64,000 bases of DNA from Bacillota bacterium (GTDB taxonomy: Bacteria > Bacillota > Clostridia > Lachnospirales > Anaerotignaceae), in the NCBI GenBank assembly GCA_019422105.1, contig JAHZDZ010000004.1, positions 105,071 to 169,070 on the forward strand. Direction: 5' to 3'. Positions 44,814 to 53,937 of the stretch are shown here, piece by piece. Each line of letters begins with the position of its first letter. The first letter of the stretch is position 1. A program made the translations under genes and the position numbers. A model generated the notes under the pieces. That model was given only the letters and a program-made list of their open reading frames with translations. It ran no database searches and was not told the origin of the DNA.

Positions 44814-46862
44814 ATGAAAAAGAAAATAGCTGTTTTTACCATATCGGACAAGGTGGGGGAATTTTACAGGGATCAGCTGTACAGACTGTTTGGAGACTTG
44901 ATTGAGGTTTCCAATTTCAGTATTGAAAAAGGGGATTTGAATCATATGGTCAGTGCGGATTTGTTTCTGGTAGCCACTACCTCCTCCGATACCTTTGACT
45001 TTGTTATGTCCTTTATTCCGAAGGGCTCCAAGGTGGTTGTATCCAATATTACATTCAGAAGGGAAAGCCTTCTTGTCCTCTCCAAATTTCCCAAGGGTAC
45101 AAAGGCTCTTCTTGTAAATCTGAGCGTTAATATGGCCATAGAAACTATTGCGGACTTAAATCGTTTTGGCATTACAAATATAGAATTCTTCCCCGTTTAT
45201 CCGGGCATTAAAAATATACCGGATATTGATTTGGCTATTACTCCCGGGGAGGGACGGTATGTTCCCAAGGGCGTCAATCAGGTAATTGACATTGGCCATA
45301 GGGTGTTCACGGCAAATACTGTTATGGAAATAGCCTTAAAGCTGGATTTTACCTCCTTTATTGAGAGCGATAAATGCAGGGAGTATATCGAAGGACTTGC
45401 GGAGGTGGACTACAGCACCAACACATTGGCATCCAAAAGCTATAGCCTGGAAAATAAATTTGAAATTTTATTGGAAGCGGTCGATGTCGGCATTGTGGGA
45501 ATTGATTCCGACAATATTGTTTTTGCCTTTAATAAGCTGGCAGGAAACATACTGATGATGGACCGCTCCAAGGCTATTGGAAAAAAGGCGCCGGAGGCCA
45601 TTCCCTTTTTGGGGGATATTATGGTAAAGGAAAAATATACGGAGTCGGAAACAAATCTGGTTAAAATAAAGGGAGTTTATCTCAATGTGACAATTATCCC
45701 TATTATCAGGGGAAAGCAATATATCGGAACCTTTCTTTTGATACAGCGTTTTTCCGATGAGGAAAACAAGCAGCATAAGCTGAGGGCGCAGATGCTCGGG
45801 CGGGGCTACCGCTCCAAATATACCTTTGATGATATTGTGGGGGAAAGCCCAAATATACTGAAGGCTAAAAATATTGCCAGAAAAATGGCAAAAACCGATG
45901 CCTCCATACTTTTGACAGGCGAAAGCGGAACAGGAAAGGAGCTTTTTGCCCATTCCATTCATAACAGCTCTGAGAGAAGGGATATGCCCTTTGTAGCCAT
46001 CAACTGTGCCGCTCTGCCCGATTCCCTTTTGGAAAGCGAATTGTTCGGCTATGGCGACGGCGCTTTTACCGGCGCGAAAAAGGGTGGAAAGATGGGCCTT
46101 TTTGAGTATGCCCATAAGGGAACCATGTTTCTGGATGAAATAGAAGGAATGAGCCCTAATCTCCAGATTAAGCTTTTGAGAGTGCTTCAAGAAAAAGAGG
46201 TTATGCGAATTGGCGAAAACAAAATGATAAACATAGACGTCCGCATTATTGCGGCAACCAATGAGAATATACGGAATATGGTAGATAATGGTTCCTTCCG
46301 AAAGGATTTATATTATAGGCTGAACACTCTGCCTATTGATATTCCGCCCCTCAGAGAAAGAGGAAATGATATTTTTCTGGTTATGGAGGACATGAAGGAA
46401 AAATGCAGAGCTGATTTTAAGCTGACTGAGGAAGCGAAAAAGGCGTTCAAGCGTTACCGCTGGGACGGAAACATCAGAGAGCTTCGCAATATTGTGGAAT
46501 ATCTCAAATTTATGGATCTGAGAATTATTGACTGCAATGATTTGCCGGATGTTCTCAAGGAAACGGCAGTTTCCTCAAAAACGGCTTTAAACACCTCTAT
46601 TCTCATATCCCAAAGAGAAAAGAGGGAAAACGCGAAGCAGTATCTTGTTCTCAGCATTTTGCAGGAGGCGGAGGAGAAGGGCATAGGAATGGGAAGGAAA
46701 ATGATTTCACAGGCAACAAAGCTAAAGGGAGATCCGCTTTCCGAGCAGGAGGTAAGGACTGTTATGCGTACACTGGAAGCCGGCGGGCTGATTGCCGTAT
46801 CGAGGGGCAGACTGGGTACCAGTATAACAGAAACGGGAAAAGAATATCTGAGGAACAATTAA
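44814..46862 (+). CDS. PrpR-type sigma-54-dependent activator with winged-helix C-terminus
   Basis: A 682-residue enhancer-binding protein. Residues about 1-185 resemble the PrpR N-terminal sensory domain; a PAS domain follows (about 205-310); the AAA+ domain has Walker A GESGTGKE (369-376), the sigma-54 contact loop GAFTGA (416-421) and Walker B TMFLDEIEGM. The C-terminus (about 590-682) is not a Fis helix but reads like a winged helix (VRTVMRTLEAGGLIAVSRGR). GGAGGGG precedes the ATG. A -24/-12 promoter lies 165 bp beyond its stop, so it most likely drives the patB operon. Confidence 0.92.
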   Translation: MKKKIAVFTISDKVGEFYRDQLYRLFGDLIEVSNFSIEKGDLNHMVSADLFLVATTSSDTFDFVMSFIPKGSKVVVSNITFRRESLLVLSKFPKGTKALLVNLSVNMAIETIADLNRFGITNIEFFPVYPGIKNIPDIDLAITPGEGRYVPKGVNQVIDIGHRVFTANTVMEIALKLDFTSFIESDKCREYIEGLAEVDYSTNTLASKSYSLENKFEILLEAVDVGIVGIDSDNIVFAFNKLAGNILMMDRSKAIGKKAPEAIPFLGDIMVKEKYTESETNLVKIKGVYLNVTIIPIIRGKQYIGTFLLIQRFSDEENKQHKLRAQMLGRGYRSKYTFDDIVGESPNILKAKNIARKMAKTDASILLTGESGTGKELFAHSIHNSSERRDMPFVAINCAALPDSLLESELFGYGDGAFTGAKKGGKMGLFEYAHKGTMFLDEIEGMSPNLQIKLLRVLQEKEVMRIGENKMINIDVRIIAATNENIRNMVDNGSFRKDLYYRLNTLPIDIPPLRERGNDIFLVMEDMKEKCRADFKLTEEAKKAFKRYRWDGNIRELRNIVEYLKFMDLRIIDCNDLPDVLKETAVSSKTALNTSILISQREKRENAKQYLVLSILQEAEEKGIGMGRKMISQATKLKGDPLSEQEVRTVMRTLEAGGLIAVSRGRLGTSITETGKEYLRNN

Positions 46863-46869
46863 TTGGTTA

Positions 46870-46932
46870 AATGGTTGATTAAATGGATATTTATATGGTT
46901 GTTATCCAATTAATCAACCATTCATTTTTTTG
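46870..46932 (+). terminator. Very strong terminator of the activator gene
   Basis: A perfect 13-bp stem AATGGTTGATTAA/TTAATCAACCATT continues with inner TGGATA/TATCCA and ends in a T-run. The outer arms could double as an activator site, since they are a dyad about 100 bp upstream of the -24/-12 promoter (inference). Confidence 0.8.
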
Positions 46933-47026
46933 TAAGAATTGCGTATGGATAAAAAAACAATTGAATAATGCTTAATTTCGGCCCTTTTGAATACGGCTTC
47001 TTTATTCATTTTTTACTTTGTAAGTT

Positions 47027-47042
47027 TGGCACGCCTTTTGCT
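47027..47042 (+). promoter_or_regulatory. Sigma-54 (-24/-12) promoter
   Basis: TGGCACG-N4-TTGCT, with GG (47028-47029) and GC (47040-47041) separated by the required 10 nt, matches the consensus throughout. It lies 76 bp before the PatB-like gene and just after the sigma-54 activator gene. Confidence 0.88.
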
Positions 47043-47117
47043 CATATAAAAGAATGACTACGTAGGGTACATAAAAAAAGAATATTCTAACAAAACAGAC
47101 AATTTGAGAGAGGGGGA

Positions 47118-48299
47118 ATGAGCAGGATGATTTACAATTTCGATGAAAGAATCGACAGAAGTAAAAACAATGCTGCTAAATTTGAAGAGGCGTATCTTCA
47201 TTTTGGAACAAATGACGTAATTCCGCTTTGGATAGCAGACATGGATTTCAAAACAGCACAGCCTATTATTGACGCGATTAAGGAGAGGGCTGACCAGGGG
47301 ATTTTCGGTTATACGGCAAGGCCGGACGCATATTTCAATTCCATTGCCAAATGGCAGGAGGAAAGAAACGGATACCTTCCTGATGTAAACAAAATGGCTT
47401 TTGCACCGGGAGTCGTGCCGGCAATGCGCATGATTTTAAATCTGTTTACCAACCCGGGAGACAAAATTTTAATACAGTATCCCGTCTACCATCCGTTTAC
47501 GGATATTGTGGAGAATACCGGCAGACAGATAGTCCCTAGCCTTTTAAAGGTAGTTGACGGGAAGTATGTTATGGATTATGAGGACTTCGAGGAAAAGGCA
47601 AAGCAGGGTATCAAATATTTTCTGCTCTGTAATCCCCATAACCCGGTGGGCAGATGTTGGACAAAGGAGGAATTGAAAAAAATAGGAGATATCTGTATCA
47701 AATACGGCATTCAGGTCATCTCGGATGAAATCCATTCCGATTTGATGCTTTTTAATCACAAGCACACTGTATTTGCCTCTGTATCGGAGGAGATAGCCGC
47801 CATTACAACAACCTGTATTGCTCCAAGCAAGGCTTTCAATCTGGCAGGGCTTCAATCCTCCACGATTATTTTTAACGATGAGGACAAAAAAGAGAAATAT
47901 GTGGCGAATCTGAAAAACATGGATATTGCAAGAAATAACTGCTTCAGCCTGGTTGCAACAATGGCCGCCTATGAACAGGGGGCGGAATGGCTTGATCAGC
48001 TGAGAAGCTATCTGGAAAAAAATATGATATTTATCAATGAATACTGTAAGGAACATCTTCCGATGCTCAAACCGAATATGCCGGAATGCACTTATCTTTG
48101 CTGGATTGACGCCAGAGACAGCGGCATGACAGATGAAGAATTGTTTGATTTTACAGTGAATAAGGCGAAGGTTGCTTTTAACATGGGATACCAGTTTGGC
48201 CACGGCGGCAGCGGATTTTTAAGACTGAACGCGGCCTGTCCAAAATCTACACTGGAGGAGGCGCTTGGCAGAATAAAGAATGCCATGGCAGAAATTTAG
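47118..48299 (+). CDS. PatB/MalY-type PLP C-S beta-lyase
   Basis: A 393-residue fold-type I PLP enzyme. The Schiff-base Lys238 is in PSKAFNLAGLQ; CNPHNPVG, DEIHSDL and the C-terminal arginine in FLRLNAACP are typical of MalY/PatB cystathionine-type beta-lyases, which split cysteine S-conjugates to thiol, pyruvate and ammonia. A GAGGGGG site serves ATG 47118 or, with better spacing, ATG 47127. First gene behind a sigma-54 promoter; an antiporter, two deacylases and a methionine gamma-lyase follow. Confidence 0.88.
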   Translation: MSRMIYNFDERIDRSKNNAAKFEEAYLHFGTNDVIPLWIADMDFKTAQPIIDAIKERADQGIFGYTARPDAYFNSIAKWQEERNGYLPDVNKMAFAPGVVPAMRMILNLFTNPGDKILIQYPVYHPFTDIVENTGRQIVPSLLKVVDGKYVMDYEDFEEKAKQGIKYFLLCNPHNPVGRCWTKEELKKIGDICIKYGIQVISDEIHSDLMLFNHKHTVFASVSEEIAAITTTCIAPSKAFNLAGLQSSTIIFNDEDKKEKYVANLKNMDIARNNCFSLVATMAAYEQGAEWLDQLRSYLEKNMIFINEYCKEHLPMLKPNMPECTYLCWIDARDSGMTDEELFDFTVNKAKVAFNMGYQFGHGGSGFLRLNAACPKSTLEEALGRIKNAMAEI

Positions 48300-48368
48300 A
48301 GCCCGGAACACAACAAATGCAATCATAAATCCTATTAAATGAACTATTGTGTCTAAGGAGGGAATACC

Positions 48369-49742
48369 ATGAGCGAAAACAATAACAAACCAAATGAGAA
48401 CGACAATCACAAGACCTATGGCTTTTGGGCATTTACACCATTACTGGTATTTTTACTGATTTATATCGGCGGCGGTATTATTTTTACATTTATGGGGTTG
48501 GAAAGTCCCTTTAAACAGATACCAAGAGAGGCTTCTCTTTTAGTTGGTATCGTAGTTGCGTTAATCATGAACAGGAAAATGAACATTGAGGACAAGGTAG
48601 AGATGATAGCCAAAAATTCCGGCCAAACCGGCGTTATGACTATGGTTCTCATATTCCTGGTAGCCGGTGCATTTTCAGGCGTCTGCTCCGCTACAGGCGG
48701 TGCGGATTCAGTTGTCAATATGGGTCTTACCTTTATTCCGAAGAAATTTTTGGTAGCAGGTATTTTCGTTGTATCCGCCTTTCTCTCTACGGCAATGGGC
48801 TCATCAACCGGTACAGTTGTTGCATTATCCCCTATCGCGGTAGCGGTTTCAACAGCATCCGGCATATCACCTGCAATCGCTTTGGCGGCTATGAGCGGCG
48901 GCTCCATGTTCGGTGATAACCTTTCTGTTATTTCTGATACGACAATCGCCGCAACAAAGGGCGTTGGCGCGGAGATGAGAGACAAATTCAAAATGAACTT
49001 CCTTATTGCGGTTCCGGCAGCACTTATCGCAATTGTTTTCTACTGCATGGTGCCGGTAGCAACAGAGAATATTGGTGAAATCGGAGCTTACAACTTTATT
49101 CACCTTCTTCCATACGTTACAGTATTGGTTACAGCTTTGCTTGGCATGAACGTTCTGGTCGTATTATTTATCGGTATTGCCATGGCCAGCGTTATCGGCC
49201 TTGGTATGGGCACTATCACCATTCTGGGTATTTTCCAGGCGGCAGGCGCAGGTTTAAGTGACATGCTTGGTATTGCCATTGCGTGTATCCTCATCAGAGG
49301 CCTGGTTGGTGTTGTTCACGAGTACGGCGGTATTGAATGGCTTGTAGCGACAATTCTGAAATTAGCCAAATCAAGAAGAACAGCGGAGTATTGTATTGCG
49401 TTCCTCGCTTCTATTTTATCTATCGCTTTGGCAAACAACACAATAGCTATCATCATTTCTGCGCCTTTGGCAAAGGAAATCGGTGAAACCTACCATATTG
49501 CACCGAAGAGAACTGCCAGCCTTCTGGATATTTTCAGCTGTGTACTTTTGGAATTCGCACCGCACACAGGAAGTATGGTACTCTTGACAACATTGGCAAA
49601 TTGTTCTCCTGTTGATATCTTCAAGGGCGCTTACTATGCAATGGCACTTGGCGTCTGTGCAATCATTACCATACAGTTTGGTCTTTTGAGGACAAAGGAA
49701 GAAAAGGAGTATGACTCCAAGCGTCCGACGATACAGGCTTAA
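48369..49742 (+). CDS. NhaC-family Na+/H+ (or amino/organic-acid) antiporter
   Basis: A 457-residue protein with about eleven membrane helices and the NhaC signature GSMFGDNLSVISDTTIAA. AAGGAGG lies before the ATG. NhaC members in catabolic operons can exchange substrate for product or sodium for protons (as MleN does for malate and lactate), so here it may carry the sulfur amino acid or its product rather than only sodium (inference). Confidence 0.88.
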   Translation: MSENNNKPNENDNHKTYGFWAFTPLLVFLLIYIGGGIIFTFMGLESPFKQIPREASLLVGIVVALIMNRKMNIEDKVEMIAKNSGQTGVMTMVLIFLVAGAFSGVCSATGGADSVVNMGLTFIPKKFLVAGIFVVSAFLSTAMGSSTGTVVALSPIAVAVSTASGISPAIALAAMSGGSMFGDNLSVISDTTIAATKGVGAEMRDKFKMNFLIAVPAALIAIVFYCMVPVATENIGEIGAYNFIHLLPYVTVLVTALLGMNVLVVLFIGIAMASVIGLGMGTITILGIFQAAGAGLSDMLGIAIACILIRGLVGVVHEYGGIEWLVATILKLAKSRRTAEYCIAFLASILSIALANNTIAIIISAPLAKEIGETYHIAPKRTASLLDIFSCVLLEFAPHTGSMVLLTTLANCSPVDIFKGAYYAMALGVCAIITIQFGLLRTKEEKEYDSKRPTIQA

Positions 49743-49800
49743 CCGCTTTAAAATCACGGTGTGGAAATAACTTTCAAAACGGAAGGGAGAAGGTGTTGAT

Positions 49801-50982
49801 ATGGGCTTTTTGGAAAAAGCGCAGGAGCAGTACGACTACATGAAAAACATCAGGGAAACGATACACATGCATCCCGAATTAGGAGAAAATGAGATAGAAA
49901 CCAGCAGGCTTGTTATGGGAGAGCTTGACAAGATGGGAATTGAGTATCAGTCAGGCGTTGCAAAAACAGGTGTTGTCGGCTTGATAAAAGGGAAAAACCC
50001 GAAGGGAAAAACCATACTTCTGCGGGCTGACATGGATGCCCTTCCCATGCAGGAAATGAACGAATGCCCCTATAAATCGCAAAATGAGGGGGTCATGCAC
50101 GCCTGCGGACATGATGTGCATACCGCTATGCTTTTGGGTGCTGCAAGGATATTAAACGATATGAAGGACGAGCTTAACGGCAATGTAAAGCTGTGTTTCC
50201 AGCCAGCGGAGGAAGCATCCTCCGGCGGGGCGCAGCTTATGGTGGAGGAGGGAGTTCTCGAAAATCCAAAGGTAGATTTTGCCATGGGGCTTCATGTTGA
50301 GCCTCAATTCAGGGTTGGAAGCTGCGGTATGTCCTCCGGCGCTATTACGGCTTTTCCAGATTTCTTTTCTATTACCTTTAAGGGACAGGGCGGACATGGT
50401 TCTCTGCCTCACCTGTCAATTGACCCCATTGCGCCGGCTGTTGAGGCATGTACAATGCTGAACGCACTGAAAAGCAGAGTTGATCCCCTGGATCCCTGCG
50501 TGATACAGGTGTGTATGTTCCATGCAGGAACGGCTGCTGCTGTTATACCGGACGAATGTACCATAGAAGGAACCGTCAGGCTGTTCAGCAGGGAAGCCAG
50601 AGATATTGTGAAAAGCGGAATTGAGCGTATCGCAGAGGATGTATGCAGAATATACGGTACCACCTGTGAGTTTAATTACAGAGGCAGATGCTTTTCTGTC
50701 ATAAATGACGAAAAGTACACACAATGTGTCCGCGAAAGCGTTAAAGACTTTTATGAGCTGGGCTATGTAAAAAATAAGGACATGGGCGGAGAGGATTTCT
50801 GTTTTATCAGTGATAAGGTTCCCTCTGTCTATATTCCGGTGGGAACCTCCAACGATGATCCTGCCACACAGTATCCCGTACATAATCCAAACTTTGAAAT
50901 TGACAACAGGGTTTTTGCAAAGGGAGCGGCAACGCTTGCCAAATCAGCTTTTGACTTTTTGAACGGAGACTTTGATAAATAA
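49801..50982 (+). CDS. M20 family amidohydrolase/deacylase, paralogue 1
   Basis: A 393-residue metallo-amidase of the M20D group (hippurate, IAA-amino-acid and N-acetylcysteine-conjugate hydrolases). Metal ligands and catalytic pair: Cys102 and His104 (HACGHD), Glu137/Glu138 (QPAEE), His165 (GLHVEP) and a C-terminal His (PVHNPNFEID). The dimerisation-domain motif GGHGSLPH (His199, His204) is intact. Relatives such as YxeP remove acetyl groups from S-substituted cysteines. It is followed after 12 bp by a close paralogue. Confidence 0.92.
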   Translation: MGFLEKAQEQYDYMKNIRETIHMHPELGENEIETSRLVMGELDKMGIEYQSGVAKTGVVGLIKGKNPKGKTILLRADMDALPMQEMNECPYKSQNEGVMHACGHDVHTAMLLGAARILNDMKDELNGNVKLCFQPAEEASSGGAQLMVEEGVLENPKVDFAMGLHVEPQFRVGSCGMSSGAITAFPDFFSITFKGQGGHGSLPHLSIDPIAPAVEACTMLNALKSRVDPLDPCVIQVCMFHAGTAAAVIPDECTIEGTVRLFSREARDIVKSGIERIAEDVCRIYGTTCEFNYRGRCFSVINDEKYTQCVRESVKDFYELGYVKNKDMGGEDFCFISDKVPSVYIPVGTSNDDPATQYPVHNPNFEIDNRVFAKGAATLAKSAFDFLNGDFDK

Positions 50983-50994
50983 TCGGAGGAAAAT

Positions 50995-52173
50995 ATGTCA
51001 ATTTTAGAGAAAGCGCAAAAGCTTTCCGCCTATATGAAAGATATAAGGGAGGAAATACACAGGCATCCCGAATTGGGCGGAGAGGAATGGGAGACAAACA
51101 GGCTGATACGAAATGAGCTAAGTAGACTTGGCATAGACTATACCTCGGGTATGGCCCGTACGGGTGTTGTAGGACTGATAGAGGGAAAAGAGGAAGGAAA
51201 AACCATACTTCTGAGGGCTGATATGGATGCCCTTCCCATGCAGGAATTAAATAACTGCCCCTACAAGTCAGAAAATGACGGTGTGATGCATGCATGCGGA
51301 CATGACGCCCATGTGGCAATGCTTTTGGGCGCGGCCCATATACTGCATGGCTTAAAAAACAATTTTGCCGGCAATGTAAAGCTTTGCTTTCAGCCGGCAG
51401 AGGAAGCGGCCACAGGCGGCGCCGAGGAAATGGTCAGGGAGGGTCTTTTGGAAAATCCAAAGGTGGATTTTGCGGCAGCTCTGCATGTGGAGCCTTTATT
51501 CTCCGTGGGAAGCTGCGGTATAGAGCCGGGGCCTGTGATGGCGGCGCCGGACTTCTTTTCCATTACTTTCTACGGAAAGGGCGGGGCAGGATCTCTTCCC
51601 TATCTTGCCCTTGACCCTATAGATGCCGCTGTCGAGGCCAGAAGCATGATACATGCTTTGAGGAACAAGGTGGATCCGCTGGAGCCCTGTGTCATACAGG
51701 TCTGCATGATACATGCGGGAACAGCCCAGTCTGTCATACCTGAAGAATGTACAATACAGGGAACGGTCAGAACTTTTGACAGGAACGTCAGGAAATTTGT
51801 CAGAGAGGGAATTGAGAAAGTAGCAAAGGAGGTCTGCCATATCTATGGAACAACCTGTAAAATTGATTACAGGGGAAGATGCTTTGCTGTTGTCAATGAT
51901 GAAACCTGCGCAAAACAGATAAGGGAAAGCGTGAAGGATATTTTTGAGTTGGGATACCGCAGAAACAAGGATATGAGCGGAGAGGATTTCTGTTTTATCA
52001 GTGACAAGGTTCCTGCCGTATATATACCAATCGGTTCCTCAAACCATGACAAAAGCACTCAATATCCACTCCATAATCCCTATTTTGATATAGACAGCGG
52101 TGTTTTGGAAAAAGGAGCCGCTGCACTGGCAAAAATAGCATTTGATTTTTTAAACGGCAATATTCAGACATAA
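50995..52173 (+). CDS. M20 family amidohydrolase/deacylase, paralogue 2
   Basis: A 392-residue tandem duplicate of the previous gene, colinear over its whole length. The metal site is kept: Cys101, His103, Glu136/Glu137, His164 and PLHNPYFDID. But the dimerisation-domain motif that is GGHGSLPH in paralogue 1 reads GGAGSLPY here (His to Ala198, His to Tyr203). In the family this motif lies close to the partner subunit's active site, so the substrate range or activity has probably changed. GGAGG precedes the ATG. Confidence 0.92.
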   Translation: MSILEKAQKLSAYMKDIREEIHRHPELGGEEWETNRLIRNELSRLGIDYTSGMARTGVVGLIEGKEEGKTILLRADMDALPMQELNNCPYKSENDGVMHACGHDAHVAMLLGAAHILHGLKNNFAGNVKLCFQPAEEAATGGAEEMVREGLLENPKVDFAAALHVEPLFSVGSCGIEPGPVMAAPDFFSITFYGKGGAGSLPYLALDPIDAAVEARSMIHALRNKVDPLEPCVIQVCMIHAGTAQSVIPEECTIQGTVRTFDRNVRKFVREGIEKVAKEVCHIYGTTCKIDYRGRCFAVVNDETCAKQIRESVKDIFELGYRRNKDMSGEDFCFISDKVPAVYIPIGSSNHDKSTQYPLHNPYFDIDSGVLEKGAAALAKIAFDFLNGNIQT

Positions 52174-52193
52174 AAAGGGAGCAGTGACAGAAG

Positions 52194-53390
52194 TTGGAAA
52201 ATAAAAAGAGTTATGGATTTGCAACCCGCCAGATACATGCGGGACATGAAGCCAATACACCCGGTGCCCTTTGTGCGCCAATCTATCAGACTTCCACCTT
52301 TGCTTTTCAAACGGTTGAGCAGGGCGGCAACCGTTTTGGCGGCACAGAGGGCGGTTATATCTATACCCGCCTTGGAAATCCTACCAATGAGCTTCTTGAA
52401 AAGAAGCTTGCTTCCCTGGAAAACGGTGAGGCAGCAGCAGTAACTGCCTCCGGCATGGGCGCCATCTCTACGGCTATCTGGTCTGTTATCAAGGGCGGGG
52501 AGCATCTGCTTGCCGATGAAACCCTTTATGGCTGTACCTTTGATTTATTGAATCATGGCATCAGGGAATTTGGCGTGGAAGTAGACATGATAGATTTTAC
52601 TGATATTGAAAAAATAAAACGGTCCGTAAAGCCAAATACCAGAATCGCGTATTTTGAAACACCCTGTAATCCTACACTGAAAATCATTGATATCAGAGCG
52701 GTAGTGGAGGCAATCCGCAGCGTAAAGGAAGACGTTGTCATTATTGTAGACAATACCTTTGCCACTCCTTATCTGCAAAGGCCGCTGGACTTAGGAGTTG
52801 ATGTTGTTGTCCACAGTGCGACAAAATATCTGAATGGGCATGGAGACGTCATTGCCGGAGCCATTATAAGCCGTCAGGATGTGATAGACAGGTGTAAAAA
52901 ATTTGGACTGAAGGATATGACAGGTGCTGTTTTGAGTCCCTTTGACGCATTTTTGATTAACAGGGGCCTGAAAACGCTGGATATCAGAATGGAAAAGCAC
53001 TGTAAAAGCGCGCAGAGGCTTGCTGAATTCCTGGAGGGACATAAGGCTGTTAAAAAGGTTTATTATCCCGGTCTCAGCAGCTTTGAGGGCTATGAAACAG
53101 CGAAGAAACAGATGAAGGACTTTGGCGGTATGGTTTCCATTGAGCTGAACGCCGACAGGGATAAAACAGCACAATGCATCAATTCCCTGAGGCTTGTCAC
53201 CATAGCGGTCAGTCTGGGGGATGCCGAAACACTGGTGGAGCATCCGGCCAGCATGACTCACAGCGCTTATTCCAAGGAGGACTTGGATGCAGCGGGAATA
53301 TCGGAAGGACTGGTCAGAATTTCCGTAGGCCTGGAGGATATTGAAGATATTATAGAAGCATTCAAAGAAGGCTTTGATAAATTAATATAG
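52194..53390 (+). CDS. Methionine gamma-lyase-type trans-sulfuration enzyme
   Basis: A 398-residue Cys/Met-metabolism PLP enzyme with Lys211 in HSATKYLNGHGD and the N-terminal segment CAPIYQTSTFAF...GYIYTRLGNPT. The closest functional group is methionine gamma-lyase, releasing methanethiol, 2-oxobutyrate and ammonia; cystathionine gamma-lyase is the alternative. The start is TTG 52194, as no ATG fits the family N-terminus; GGGAG is somewhat distant (about 13 nt). Last gene of the sigma-54 operon, closed by a strong terminator. Confidence 0.9.
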   Translation: MENKKSYGFATRQIHAGHEANTPGALCAPIYQTSTFAFQTVEQGGNRFGGTEGGYIYTRLGNPTNELLEKKLASLENGEAAAVTASGMGAISTAIWSVIKGGEHLLADETLYGCTFDLLNHGIREFGVEVDMIDFTDIEKIKRSVKPNTRIAYFETPCNPTLKIIDIRAVVEAIRSVKEDVVIIVDNTFATPYLQRPLDLGVDVVVHSATKYLNGHGDVIAGAIISRQDVIDRCKKFGLKDMTGAVLSPFDAFLINRGLKTLDIRMEKHCKSAQRLAEFLEGHKAVKKVYYPGLSSFEGYETAKKQMKDFGGMVSIELNADRDKTAQCINSLRLVTIAVSLGDAETLVEHPASMTHSAYSKEDLDAAGISEGLVRISVGLEDIEDIIEAFKEGFDKLI

Positions 53391-53400
53391 TTTTCAACAT

Positions 53401-53438
53401 GGCGCACAAATGTCCATCATTTGTGTGCCTTTTTTTTG
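53401..53438 (+). terminator. Terminator of the sigma-54 operon
   Basis: GGCGCACAAATG/CATTTGTGTGCC, a 12-bp stem with one G-U pair and a 5-nt loop, is followed by eight T. Confidence 0.92.
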
Positions 53439-53937
53439 TTTACATGCACAATGGAATGTAAATTTTGACACAATACATACAAAATAAATATATATTAAAA
53501 AAATATATCGGAATCTCATTGGTAATACCACACGAAAAAATACACGAATTCGCGGTGTCTCAAAATGAGAAAAATAGATAAAACAACAATAAGGGCGAAA
53601 GTTTTATACATGAAATAAATAAAAAAAAGATTGATAGTTGTCATTTTTTGTACATCATGTTATAATAAACCAAATGAAAGGCAAAACGGCATACAAATTT
53701 AAAAACAGCTTGCCGTTACAGAATAACAGCAAATTGTTTGATTTTGAATATAAAGCATATTTATTTTATATGAATGATTTGATTGCTATTAATTCCAAAA
53801 TGGAATGGTAAAATAGCTTTGTGGAATATAACGTATTTTCTCAGCCATAGCCCTATTAAGTTTCAGTTTGTCACCATGTTCTCTTAGGAAATTATTTATT
53901 TCATCATAAAACTTAATTTAGAAAGGCGGGGTATCAT
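53439..53937 (+). other. AT-rich upstream region of the AtoE transporter operon
   Basis: About 500 bp without a firm gene. There is a second promoter-like pair at 53465-53494 (TTGACA, 18 nt, TATATA). Downstream of the main promoter runs a leader of about 265 nt. A 45-codon frame (53674-53811) begins at the predicted transcript start but has no ribosome site. No known riboswitch was recognised. Confidence 0.45.
53638..53666 (+). promoter_or_regulatory. Promoter of the AtoE/amidase operon
   Basis: TTGTCA (53638-53643), 17 nt, TATAAT (53661-53666) with TG one base upstream (extended -10). Confidence 0.75.

Noticed and set aside
53674..53811. 45-codon frame in the AtoE leader
   Set aside because: It starts almost exactly at the predicted transcript start and has no Shine-Dalgarno; mentioned only as a leader feature.
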